Of a DNA stretch of 60,000 bases, positions 11,980 through 25,800 are shown in pieces. Within the stretch, counting starts at the first letter, position 1. Every line of letters starts with the position of its first letter. The stretch comes from Membranipora membranacea. Its lineage: Eukaryota > Bryozoa > Gymnolaemata > Cheilostomatida > Membraniporidae. The stretch spans positions 2,606,001 through 2,666,000 of the forward strand of contig OU612065.1 of assembly GCA_914767715.1 (NCBI GenBank). The letters run 5' to 3'. A model generated the notes under the pieces. The model made no database searches. It was given only the letters and a program-made list of their open reading frames with translations, and was not told the origin of the DNA. Both the position numbers and the translations under genes were made by a program.

Positions 11980-13720
11980 GTTGGGGAATAATTAAAGTAT
12001 GTATGTCACTGTCTAGCCTGGTTTGGCAAGCTTGTCAAGACAGGCTAGTCACCTTGTAGCAAGGAGTTAGTTTCTCCTGCATCTAGCCTGCTTGTCAAGT
12101 TTTCGCACCCACCCCCCCCCCTCCCCACAACAAAGCTTGTCAAGGCATGTTACCCACTTTCCTCCACGCCAGTCTCTAGGTGGTTAGCTGGTTGATCGAT
12201 GAAGGCAAGCTATCTAAGTCTGATATTGAGAGCTACTATTATGTACAATGAATTCATGTAGATGCAGTATACTTTCAGACCGTGTAACATAGGCTGACAT
12301 TTTCTCCTGATGAAGGTGAGATTCTCAGCTTTGACAATGGTATGTTACTGCTGACAGGGATGTAAACCGGAATGGTAACTTGAGTATTATTATAATACGT
12401 CGATGCCTGGAACCAATGGTGTATGGCTCCGTCATAGAGCTAATAGCTAGCTCATTAGTGACATTGGAAACAACTCAAATTATTGAATATGCTGGAAAAT
12501 GTTGGAGATAGTCCTAGACTAATTTTTCGGAATAAAATTCATAACTTAATGGAAATTCCTGTCTGGTCTGACACTGCTCACCAACATCTGCACGGAGTGA
12601 GAAAATAGTCTGATGAAGCAACAGTCGACATAGACCGTATTAGAACGAGTTTGTTCCCTCTGTGGTGGATGAGGGATACTTAAAAAAATGTGTAAAAGGC
12701 GCGTCACCTTGATGCTTGATTTTTGCGACTATCACTATGCCACCAGAGGGATCAAAAGTGGTCTAGGACTGAATAATAAAAACCTAAAGGCTACCCACAG
12801 ACCAATGCATTTAATAGTCAACAAATTACATCGGCATAGAAAAGTAAATTTGTATAATTACAATATTTTTCTCAAAGAGAAATGCATTTCCACTCCCTGT
12901 CCATGTATTAACACCTCGATCACAAAATCCAACAATAGCGCATCACAAATTCTTATATAGTTGTCTTTGAAGGCAGACAACATGATCAGCAATTTCCTTC
13001 TCCAGGCAGAAGGCAAGGGTTTTCAAAGGTAGGACTGAAGTTTTTGTGAGATTTTGTGTACACATCAGTACTTTTTTAAAGAAATGTATTCCAGACAGTT
13101 GTCAACTGCAACAAATTGCTCTACAAACAGGTTAGCACAATGCTGAGGCAGCAAGTCTCACAGTTGTGTGCTATTTTGGTGGATATTACGAGCATAGAGC
13201 ACCGATTTGACAACAGCAAAACTTCGTTTTTTGGATGCGGTTTGGAGATACAAGGACGACAACTCATCAACATTTGGGATCAATTCGCGGGGCAACCAAC
13301 TAGGTGTTACATCTGCACTAAAGTATATAAAACCCGGACCTTGAGAGTGACAAAGTCATTATGTGCCCTGTAGAGTAGAAACCACTTTCACTTTTTGACA
13401 AATACTACTATTAAGAATTATTATTTATTCTGCAATGCAGTCATACATTCTCATACTACATTTTATTGGATTGGTCAAGATATGTAACCACATACATCAT
13501 GGTGTCCTATATATTTGTCATGTGAGGCTGATCATCGAATTTTCTTTCATAAGCTATCTCAGGCAGTACAAAGATAAGAGGATGATATGTCAGTGTGAGA
13601 TCTGTACTGGAGTATCCTATCGATGCGCGTACAGAGATGAGCTTGGTACATTCTGTTTACATTTAAGTCTGATAAGAAGAAATGAGATAGTGCCAAGACG
13701 GTGATTTTACAAGATAAGCG
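11980..13720. other. Intergenic, upstream of the giant receptor gene
   Basis: No gene is recognised. Short repeats of TCTAGCCTG and CTTGTCAAG occur at 12015-12145 with an interrupted poly-C run near 12107-12123. A possible 5' UTR exon of the receptor ends at GGAG|GTAAGAT (13723), with an acceptor TTAG at 13814 just before the start codon. Confidence 0.4.
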
Positions 13721-13823
13721 GAGGTAAGATCCTTTTCACTTTCTATGGATTAGTCTTGTGTGTCGTGCTGAATAGAATTGTTGCTCATAACCTCAGCTCT
13801 CTTTGGCTTGTTAGCACACCAAT

Positions 13824-13881
13824 ATGTTGCAGCCGAGGTTGGCTCTCAGCTTGGTGGCCATCACCTTTACGTTGTTTTGTG
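13824..13881 (+). other. Receptor exon 1: signal peptide
   Basis: The exon encodes MLQPRLALSLVAITFTLFCG, a basic residue followed by a hydrophobic core ending in small residues, then a phase-1 GTAAGT donor. It is the only ATG in a suitable context near the first lectin exon. Confidence 0.85.
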
Positions 13882-16800
13882 GTAAGTACATATTCATAAT
13901 TTGGATTACGACTTTTAGCATATTAAGTAGAATATAGACTAGCATAGGAAATGTAGATATAATTGTTGCACCTGTTGCACCTGTCGATAAATTGAATTTA
14001 AATACTTAGCTTCTCCAATAAAAATGTATTACATGACCTGAGTTGAACTAAGTATTAGAACCCAGCATGCGTCTTAGTTTTGTGTTCTTCGAAATAGACT
14101 GACTACTTCCGACAGTCTTTACCTTAGACACAGCGGAGCTGTAACAAATCAGGGAAATAAAATCCCTCCTCTGTCGATTTCTGTGATGATTGTCGTTGTT
14201 AGCAACAAATTTTATCTGTAATTCATTATGAAGAAGTAACCCCGTATAAAAGGGACCTCGATTTACATTTTCTTTTACTCTATGGGAGTAAATATTTGCT
14301 ATAGTTTATTTGAGCTAGTTTTGGGGGTAATTTAATGTTAGCTACGGTTGGAGTCATAAAACATTAGGTTGAGTAAATGTACGTTTCACCTTCCAAATCT
14401 TGTGCGATATGGCAAAATTTCCCTGATGGGAATACTCACTCCTCTAGGGATTTAAGATAAGGAAAGGTCAATGACAAAAGAAAATTCCATCGCATTATTG
14501 ACTCGATATTTGGCTACAAGAGCTCCATATAGTGAATATTAACATCTGGTTTTGACATCTGAGTTTTTGTGTTACACATATTATTTCTCGTAAGAAAGGG
14601 GCGTATCATGGGCTTATCAGAAACCAAGCCGTGCTATTTATTTACATAGCAAAGACCACCGACCTAAACTAACTAAGATAAGGTGAATACTTGAGTCCAA
14701 GGGTTCTGAACGGCTTTCACATTCAACAGGGAAATATCTCATTGACACACCTCCTGGCATAATCAAATTTGGGAATCGTGAAAAGATGTGTCCCTTTTAT
14801 TACAAGGAAAACTCCTTCACAGACATATCAGTATACCATAATGATGTATCAAAGTAGTATTATGTGATAGCAGTGGCGGTAGTGTGATGCGTTTATGACT
14901 TGAATTTTGGTATCTATTACAGGATCGTATGCGGGTAAACGGTGTCCTCAGGGCTGGTATGGATATAAGAACACCTGCTACTTCTTTTCATCAGCTTCAT
15001 TTAATTGGGCCACTGCCAGGTCTATATGTGGAACCAGAGGTGGAAAACTAGCTACAATTAATGATTCAAACGAAGCTGTAAGTGTGCTGAAGGTTTTACA
15101 GCAATGGCAGTAAAGCAGCACGAACAAGAATAGTGATTAATATAAAATATCTCCTAATATGCTGTAGTAGTTACTGGACTTCTAACCAGTATTTAGTCTC
15201 AGCTCACCCAATCAGGCCAACGACCACCAACACCATATCAACCAATTCATAGTGAATGTATCAATCTGTGAAAACTCATGGATATATTATTTTAGTCAAT
15301 AGCTGTTTTCAAAGAAAGATTATATACTGTGATGCCATTAAATGATGCCATGTGACAAGAGGGGACTACTCCTATGCAATCTATGTGCTTGATCGTATCC
15401 GATCTAGTTATACATCATCTTGATGCTATCAATGACTTGCTTTGATGTGATGAAGCTGAAATCAGTATAATCTTAAATTAAGAGATCTAGAAAATCTGTC
15501 GTTTTTTGTAGAGATTTATTTCATCTCAATCGAAGAAGATAGGCAGCGGTAAATCCTACTGGGTTGGAGTGACCGATCAAGGCTCCGAGGGAAAATTCAG
15601 GAATATCGATAATTCAAAATTTCCTACAGATAAAAAGTGAGTATGAAGAACCACAGCCATGTTTGATTGTCTTCACTGATAAAACATCTTATTACCAAAA
15701 AGTATACGGCAGTCCATCTTGTTATTATGTGTCTTTCCAGTGCTTGCTTTCTGTCACAGCCAGACTGAACAGGGGCAATTTTATGTACCATGCTGGCTGC
15801 TAATTGCTTTTATGTCAATTCCCTTTTCAAAAAGTCTGATGTCTCTTTAACACAGTATATGGTCCAAAGGTCAGCCAGATAATTACAACAAGGCAGAGCA
15901 TTGTGGAGCTTACGGTTCATGGAATCGCTTTTTACTCAATGATGCTAAATGTAACCAGGGAATGCAGTTCATCTGTGAAAGAAGCATCGGTAATATTCAT
16001 CAAATATATGGTGTCACTATTTTTATTCCTATTGTAAGGAATTAAAGTTAATTGCACCGAAATTTTAAACCACTCCACATAATAACATTATTACAATGCT
16101 ATGTGATAGTCAAAATAAATCATGTCTTATCTGAAAACATCGGGATGAAAGTTTGCCTTACTCCTCCTGCTGGGCAATATTGTTCATTTGTAGGCATCAT
16201 TGTTTGACTAACAACACTATTCTATTTCCGGCTTCCATTGCAATTTGCATTAAATACTATTGCAATCACAATGAAGATTATGATTTTACTGAGGTATACA
16301 AGCCACCGGATGTCTCATTGTTTCTTCTCTGTCTCTAGATTATGCGGACCCTTGTGATTCTGAAAATGGTTGGCACCTTGTAAAGGATAACTGTTATAAG
16401 TTCTACAAAGAACCAACTACATGGTCAGTAGCTAGACAGACCTGCCAGTCTGCTGATGGAGATCTCATCACTATCAAAAGCAACGAAGAAGTGTCGCTTG
16501 TTAGCGAATCCGTGGCCTGCGACAACACTGCTTCTATCTGGATCGGTTTTTCTGATGTATGTTATGATCTAATTTTATTCTGCCTTGAATCATCATGAGG
16601 GAGAATGGTACAATATCTAAGTTCATTTTTCGGACTAATTAAATATTTCTTTGGAAGTCTGTTGCCTTAATATATTTGAGTCTCTTGATCAAATCGGCTT
16701 ATTTTTTTAGGAAGCATTTTGAGAGATAACACTCTCTTGAATCACTGGTTGATCCACATATAGCTGCTTCCCATTTACATAATTATATTTGTATTTATCA

Positions 16801-19800
16801 GGTAAACCCTCTTCAGAAACTGCAATGGGTGGATGGTTCTGCGGCTACTATCCAGAAATGGGACACCAGAAATGGAGAGCCAAACTCAAAAAAGTGAGAT
16901 GCAATATTAAACTTCATTCCCATTTGCTTCATTGCTGAATTCTGATAACAATTTGGCCAACATAAAAAATAAATTATTATGAAGTTATGGAAACCTGAGC
17001 TGTTATATTTCCTTGAACCATTCTGGAAAACTCAGAGTTTTTCACTGAACCGTTCATGATCAATTACTTATTTTATGATTTTTCGATGATTACAGTGCAC
17101 CAAAAGGGAAGAGATGTGCTGCATCGATCACACTGAATAAGAACTTATGGGAGCTCACTAACTGTGACGCTTCTGATATGGCTTATGTCTGTGAGAAATC
17201 TAAAGGTTAGCTCAACTCTCAATTTTAATTTAATTTAAATATCACCCAAGGTCCAAGTTTGAGCTCTCCGATACTTCATAAAACGAGACCCAGATATTTG
17301 GTTATATACCCCAACCTGACGAGCTCCTTCGTTACTTATATAATGTGGATGTGATAAAAGTATCAGTGGTTTTGGTAGGAATTCACAAATAGTTCGCTTT
17401 TATTTTTGTATTGTTACCTTACAGACAGGCTAGGCCTAAGATCTGTTAGTCTATCATGTTTACTTGATTTCCTGAGTGAGTCTGTCCTGCCCAATCCTGG
17501 GGTGATGTCAGTACAGCTATTGTTTATCCTCACCACAGTGATAAATGATGTAGACTGGGATCTGTACAAGAACTTGTTATATATTGAGGGTTTGAGGTTC
17601 GGAGTACTCGCATTACCATGATGTTCATAACCCCAACCATCCATTACACCATGACTCACCTTCCTGGTCTTCCAATGTTTGATAACCAAAAATATGATGA
17701 GTATGGCAACTACAGACACTGTGACACAGAGTGCCACTATAGGGGTGTTTATAGATTTTAGGCTCTCCAAGTTGTCTTCACATGAGGATTCATAGGTGCA
17801 GTAGAAGCACCTGTTTCTGATAGTCTCCTTGCTGATACTCTGATTGCCCATGATAGAGCATGTCACTGTTGAAGTTGAGTTTTCACACTTTAAAAAAAGA
17901 GTACCTCTAGTGAGAGACTGCGTTGAAGCTGTTGGGCATATCCTTACACAACTACAGCCCTCTAAGGTGTCTATATTGGTGCAATGCAGCTGTCGCCAAC
18001 TGTCATTCATTCCTGATTGACTGGCTGTGCATGATCCTTTGATTATGTAATCCGGAAGGTTAAGCTGTTGGCAGTCATCTTGAAACATTGTTGAAGTTAC
18101 CAGTGGATATGGAAGCTCAGTGTTGGTCGTGCTCATCTCATTGTCCGCTATTCCTGACGAGATGCCTCATCCTCTCCTGCTATGACAAACAACTACTCAA
18201 CTGTCGCTAATTGTTTGAATGACTCCATAACTAAACCCGCTGAGTAATATCACAATGATTATCATGATGTTATGTTGAATTCATTTTAGCTCATCAGGAG
18301 TTGTCACACCTTGATGTATGAACGGTGGACTGATTTTTTCTTCTGTTCCTGTTGTTTCAATAAGCTCGATCCGTTTATCTTCTTACCTTTTAGTATGTGG
18401 ATGTTTCTGATGTCCTGGGATACTCTGATCAGTTGTCATAAAACTCAAATTGAAGAAATATCAATTATCGTAGTTTGGATGGTATCCATGTTATCAACTT
18501 CTAACCAACTTATCCTTTATCTGACAGGCCAATGCCCGCTGGGTTGGAGGAGAGTTAAAGGACAGTGTCTCAGGACATACTATGACAGCGTGACGTGGCC
18601 TGAAGCCCGATCCAAGTGCGAAGGCTATGGTGGCTCTTTGGCTACAATGACACAGCTCTCCCAAAACATGGCTGGCACAATTTTCGGAAGCATCGGATCT
18701 TACTGGGTGGGCATCTCAGGTGAGCTTAATTTTATCTAGCATGTCAATTTCAGTCCTTGATTTGGTAACAGCTCATTATGACCAGTATCTTAGAAAGGGT
18801 CTAGGCTGCCTCTAATACAATGGCATGGTCGTTTGGGAAATGTACAAGAATCAGTCCCAAGCAGCTACCAAAATATCCCAAGAACCCCCTCATAATCTTA
18901 TCTCAATCACCGTGTGATGTTGTTATTCTTATCTCATTGTACACTTGGGATATCTTTCAGATCGAGATCAGGATGGGGTGTTTGTAGATCTGGATGGCCA
19001 GGCAGTACCTACATCTGTGCTAAAAGCTCAGAAACCAAACAAACAGACCGAGTGTGGAACATGGAAAGCTGGTGAGTAGACTTGTTAAAATGAAACTGAA
19101 TTTGTGCATAAACTATCATGATGTTGGGATATTTGAGAAAGAACCAAGTTAATATTGTGTTACTGGAAATATGTAAGACATACACCTAAAAAGCAAGCAA
19201 AGCAAATATATCACTCTGTTGTTTATCTTTATTTGATGTAGGTGGTAAAACAGCAACTTTGGCATCATGTTACTCGACTAACTTCTACATGTGTACTGCC
19301 AGTATGGGAGCGGTGAGAGCTACTCCAACAGCTGCCCCATCAGGTAATTAGCTTCACTTGTGTCACAGTGCTGACTGTGAATGATAAAATTGTCATGTGC
19401 TATTCTGTCATCTGTTGAATGTGAATATATAGGGAAAGGTTTGATCACCATTTGGCCACTATTTTGGATCTGATCTTCTCTGCTCATAGACGCTGTATCC
19501 AATACCCCGGATGTAAGTTTCTTATATTTGCTGCCCTTTTCAAAGTGCATAATATGGATGTTCAGAATTCATCCTATTTCTTCTAGATGGTATGAAATGC
19601 TATGATGGTTGGACGAAGTATAAAGGTAGTTGTTATATGAGGTCTAAGAAGCCCGCAAATTATAATACTGCTAAAGCAGACTGTGTGAGCAAGCAAGGTA
19701 CACTGCTTGTCATCAACGATAGAGAGGAGATGGATTTCCTCGCTGGTAAGTTATTACTTCTGCTCGTATTATCTTATCATTCAAAATCTAGAATGTTCAT

Positions 19801-22800
19801 AATGTACTTCCTAAAGAAGGAAATAATACTTGGAAAATGGAGCCAATTGTTTGTCAATGAAATAACCTTGAAGCCAAACATGATTATGCTCTTTTACAAA
19901 CCATGATGATACTGTTACAGCTGATCCTTATCTGGTTAACACACTGGTTCTGTTTGGATTGGATGATCAGAAAGTTGAGGGAACTTTCACCTGGGTCGAT
20001 AGCTCACCAGTCACCTATACCTACTGGGCCCCTAATGAGCCAAATAATCACAAGGGACAGGAGGACTGTGGCGAGGTATGATCATATTATTTGAAGACAA
20101 TACTGTGACAGCACTTTTAAACCATGGAGAATGCCAACTAATACAGCCGGACTAAATATTTCTTCCTTTGCGTTATATGTCATATTTTGTTGATATCACA
20201 AGCATTAGTTTGGATCTGACAAACATATTATTTAACATAAATGTGAGTCTTTTTCTCGTATCGCAGATGCAGTCTAGAACGTTCCAGAGGCCTCTGTCAT
20301 GGAATGATGTGCCGTGCACACAGTCTCGTAATTATATCTGTGAGGCTAAAGCTGTACCTGGTGAACAGATCACAACTCCCAAACCCACACGTAAGTTCTC
20401 TAAATCTACCCAAACCAACTCGTGAGTTCGCTTAATCTACCCAAACCAACACATGAATTCTCCAATTCTACCCAAACCCACACACAAGTTCTCCAGTTCT
20501 AACCAAAACTGAATCTAAGTTCCCCCATTCTGCATATATCAGCATAAAATAGATTATTGGCAGTACAGGGGTTTTCTGATGCTCAGACTCACAGATGAAA
20601 GCTACCAACTGGAGTTAAGGCATTCTTTGTCGATGCCCGCAGTTATATTTCAACAAGAACGATTATCTGTTTTAGGTCCTTGGTCATCTGAATGCGGGCA
20701 AGGATGGGTAGCTGATCACCTGTCGAGCAAATGCTACTTCTTCAGCGAGGAGGCCAAAAACTGGAATGATGCCAGGAAGCAATGTCAGAGCATGCAGTCG
20801 GACCTAATGAGTGTCTCAACAAAGTATGATCAGACATTCCTACAGGGTGAGATAATCTAGATCTTGTCTTTTAGAGAGTATGGTCCCCTCTGTGCTTATG
20901 CTTCCCCATTACCTTAAAGCATTAAGACTGCGTAAGCAATCATTCTGCTACCCCTGGGCGAGGATAATACCATACAGACAAAAAACGTACAATACTTCTG
21001 TTTTTTTCATTGAGGCACTTGAACAACATTTCCTGCATGGTTCTTTTTGCTTTGTAACAGGTATGTTACGAGGTGATTCAGTTGGTGCGCTTGCCTACTG
21101 GGTCGGAGGTAATGACATGGATACTGAATCTGGCTGGAGATGGACTGATGGTCAACCTTTCGCTTACTTTAATTGGAATGACGGTAAATCTGCTTAGATT
21201 GGCTTATGCACTGTATACTTTTCACCTATAGCATAGTCTTGTAAAACTTGCTAGTACTTTTATCAATCAAATTGCTGCATGTGGCACAATACTGATTTGC
21301 ATGTTAGTAAGACTAATAATACACATCTTCTTCATCATTGCTTGTGATCGAGGCATGTTTTCATTTTATACCGGGTGGTTGTCTGTTCTCCGAGTCATTT
21401 GTAACAACTCCTTATTTGTCATGTATATATATTCTTACAACATTATAGTACCATCAGGTAAGCGATGCTATGTTGTTGAAGGCTCTTCACACATTTTTAT
21501 CATTATCAAAGATTTATGGAATTCAGGGTGTTCTATGTAGCAGAGTAGTGTAGCTAATGTAGTTTTCCACTATGCGGTGATATTAAATTTCATATTAGTT
21601 TGATGTAACTGGGCCAGGTACTCGTGGCAGCTAACTTGTTTCACCCGCTTTGCTGCAGGCCAGTGCTGCTTGTGTTACATAGTCGCCGGTCAGCCGGCTT
21701 TATATCTGTTGATCATGTTTTCATTCTGTAATATTGTGTGATGCTTATTCTTCACGAAACTTGTATACTTTTGACAGGTGAACCTAATAGTGCAGGGGAT
21801 GAAGACTGTATTGAAGTGGTTAAGGCCAATGGACGGTGGAATGATAATAGCTGCAATCAACTGAGGCATTATATCTGTGAAAAATCTAGTAAGTTACCAC
21901 CTCACAATTTATCGAGTTCACATTGTTCCCATAACTATCGATTATTTTATGACAATCAAAATTTCACACAATATTAGTTTTCTCACCTGTGTGAGTATGA
22001 GAATACCTGTATTGTAGTCTAGATTTGTAGTCAGATATCGATCCTGAGTGTATTCTGTGCATCACCTAGATATTCTAACTAAAGACAACTACCCAGCATA
22101 TCATACGCTTAATCTGTATTTCTCAAGGTTGACCTTTTTCTTTTCAGCTACCAATCTGGTTACCAAGGCAACTTCTAACACAACCCCATTGCCATCTAGT
22201 AAGTACTGACTGAATAAACAGCTAACTTTATGATGTCAATCTGACGCATATTATTAAACACAGGCTCATGCTGAAAATTTATTGTCCGTTTATAGAAGGC
22301 ATGAATTTTGATGAGGTACTTTTTTGATATTCTTCTTCTTTAATTCAAACGAAATTTGTACCAATAAAAGCTTTGTTTGGAGTCGGTACATATTTCTTCT
22401 GTGTTTGTAGTCAGTGAGGATTGTACGACAGTAGAGCTGTTATCTGGCAATCACTGGGTGCCCAATAGTGCTCTTAATGCCTCCTCTGTTAGAGATAAAG
22501 ACTCGGGACCTGAAAATTCTAGGATTGACTGGACTGCTGCTGGTATGATCATAACTATACGAATAGGCTAGAATTGAAACTACGTGCATTTCCTATAAAC
22601 ATATTCGCATATGTTCTAGTAAACATAGGTCACTGCAAAAAAAAACATTATCTTTTAACAAATTTTTGGGAGGGGAAATTTGGCTGTTCCCAAATAAGAA
22701 TTGGAAGGCAACTTCTTGTGTAAGAGATGAAAAAGATCAAAGAATTTTGACAAAACCTGATGAGTTCCTCTTATATCTGACACCAGATAGGAGAGTGACG

Positions 22801-25800
22801 ATCAACACACCAAACAAGTACAATTACCAGCCAGTAGCTAACCTGAATCTGAAGGGAGTGAACACGATCAGATTCACTGTGCAGGCTTGTAACGACGCTC
22901 ATATCAGTCTGCAACCCGCTGTCGACAACCTCACAAGGTGCGTACTAAATAACCCCACACAATCTGAGAAAAGAGAAAAGTAAATATTACTAATGTACCA
23001 AAGCTTCCATATTACGGAAAACAGACATATCTGCACTTTTAACTGCCTTACATGAAAAGGGGATATGCTTATCAAATTTCTCTCATGAATAATACTAATG
23101 CTAATACTTAATACATGATCGGTCAATTTCCAAGTTTTGAGTATAAAATTAAAAGCTTGTGCCCAAAAACTGGGTATATTAGGATATAATTGGGCAGACT
23201 GTGAGATATTGTCCTATTTTGTAGAGATGCATATGAGGTGGTTCTCGGTGGATGGGGTAACAGTCAATCTGTTATCAGGAAAGAACACTCCGGTACCGCT
23301 CAGGTAATAAAGAAACAGAGAGATGTCGTTAACTGTAACAAGGCGAGGTGAGTATAAATTATCCTCAACTTCCGTTTAAAAACATTGGACATGATTAATG
23401 TATTAATATTAATGTAACCACCTGTTTGAAATGCGTCCTTTTTTTTATTATTTATTTGACTGGCACATTTGTGATGTAAATCCTTACTCTAATGTGGTGT
23501 GACCACCGTCTGTGTATGCCCTTTAGTTGCTGAACGAGTGACCTATTTGTTCTGTTTTGTGCAGCCCTTTCTGGATAACATGGAAGAGCGGTAAGATACA
23601 GGTGGGTACAGGTTATCAGGTGACAGGCCAAACTATGCTCATGGAGCTGGCTGTCACAGACTCTCTGACAATAGCTGGAGCTGCCGTCTCTACTGGCTGG
23701 GGATCGACTGGAGTGTGGGTCATCACTAATCCTCATGGTAAGTGTATACATATTGAGCATAACAAAGCTGGGGCCTCTTTCAATATTTTGAATGTGCGAT
23801 GCCTTATATCAAACTATCACTATCCCCTCCCTCAAAATTATCACTCATTTGGTCTTTACACAGATAAATTTGAACCCAAATTATTCACTCAGCTTGTATG
23901 TAGTTCCGTCAATGAGTGAGAAATTTGGCAACCAACGGGTATTTTCCACTGACTGAGTGAGTAATCAGATAGCGATTTTGCCTCTTATTTAATTGAAAAC
24001 ACCCCCCCCCCCCTCTCTTGTCTAGATGTGTCTTATGGGAGTGGAAAAGAGACAGCTTTGGGCTCTCAATTTCGTTAGATTTTGAAAGCGACAAATTTAT
24101 ATCAACTGCTTAGTCTAGCTTTCAATATTAAGTAATCTTCAATCCTTTGGTTTTCTCAATATAGGAACACGCAAAGGAGCTTGGAGCCCAAAGTATGATG
24201 TGAAAAGGGTTCCTATCGGTACAGAGCAGTACATATACAAACAATGGCTACAGGCGGATCTGGCTAAACCTACTCTTATACAGTCTATCACCACTAAGGG
24301 TAGTGCGTCTACAGCTGAATATGTGGTCGAGTACTCCATTCAGTATGCGTATGATAAACCATACAACTTCCAGGATTATATCGGTACTAGTGATACTAAC
24401 AAGGCTATGGTGAGTTGTTCTTTTCTATATGTATTTTGTATATTCCCCATTCTCATTGTGACTATTTTTTATACAGAATAGTAATAATAGGAGAATGTTA
24501 CGTTACCTTTGATACAGATACAGACATTTCTCATAAAGATTCCTGCGAATAAATACATTACTAGTGATTTGATCTATCGATCACCTGTGACAATTGCTGG
24601 TTACTTTTTTCTATCCCACAGTATTTCCGCGGAAACGTGGATCAAAATACACCAGTCACAAACAACCTTGATGTTCCGTTTGTTGCCCAGTATGTGCGAA
24701 TAGTACCTCGAAAGTTCATTAACTATCCCTCTCTCAGATGGGCTCTCAATGGATGTCCTCCTCCGAGTAAGTACTTGATGTAAAATCAGATCCATTATAA
24801 TGGTTGAGCTGAATGCTGTACTCACATCCTTTGAATATTTCATGTGGCTTACTGATTCATTTAGACTTTGGAGCATTGCTTCACTGATAATAGATACTAT
24901 TCTTACTATTTTGCACACTGTAAAATATTACTTGAATATATAACGCAGAATACTGTAACCCTGAGCCGCTGATGACTGGTGAATCTATACTGGAAGATTG
25001 GACAATTAAGACGAGCTCTCTCAAGGACAGTACTGTGTATGATAGCAGACTGACTGCTCTCCCTGGTAAGGATGCACCTAAAGGTTGGGTGGCTGCCATG
25101 CCCAATGTCAACCTCAATACTCTCGCGGAGGAATGGATACAGGTATGTAATACAACAAGTCGTTGTCACTGAGAATATAAATTATTAGGGCTTTACTCTT
25201 TACTATTTATCTATAAGAGAAATGGGACAATTCTAAGTTCATTGCTCTAATATTCTTCTTTTATAGATTTATCTGAAGAGAGACATGCTCCTCTTAGGGA
25301 TCACCACAAAAGGACATGCTGAACAGGATTACTGGGTGAAGTCATATCAGATTCAAACCAAATCTCCTAACGGCATCAACTACTTTGTGAACTATCAACA
25401 GCCATACGGCACTGTCAAGGTCAGTAGCTATAGACCCTAGCGATAAACAATTAAATACATTATGAACATTAAGCCAGCTCAAAGATACAGCAATGTAACT
25501 CTTCGGTGTTACTTATCCCGGTATATCTTGGTATATCCGAGAGTCCAATAGCAAGTATACACTGCGGACTACATAGAGACATGGGCAATTATATGCAAAT
25601 ACAAAAGTCATATGTTGCAACTTTTCGAATCAGCTTTTATAACCACATTTTAGTTAGACTTTCAAAATTTAGTTCTCTGAATTGAAGTTGTATTTGGTTA
25701 TTATAGTCTAATTTTTATTGGCGATCTATAAGTCTCTGTATAGATCATAGAACTCAAATCTATTTGGCCAAATTAAAGTATTCACTCAGGGTTTGTTGTC

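Noticed and set aside
19490-19512. Small candidate exon after TCATAG with a GTAAG donor, between CTLD3 and CTLD4
   Set aside because: It would enter in phase 1 and leave in phase 0, breaking the frame into the next exon (which needs phase 1). The direct join 19343 to 19587 is in frame.
13824-22198. Possibility that CTLD1-5 form a separate gene from the rest
   Set aside because: No stop codon, poly(A) signal or new signal peptide was found between the blocks, and all junctions stay in phase through to the transmembrane exon. cDNA is still needed.
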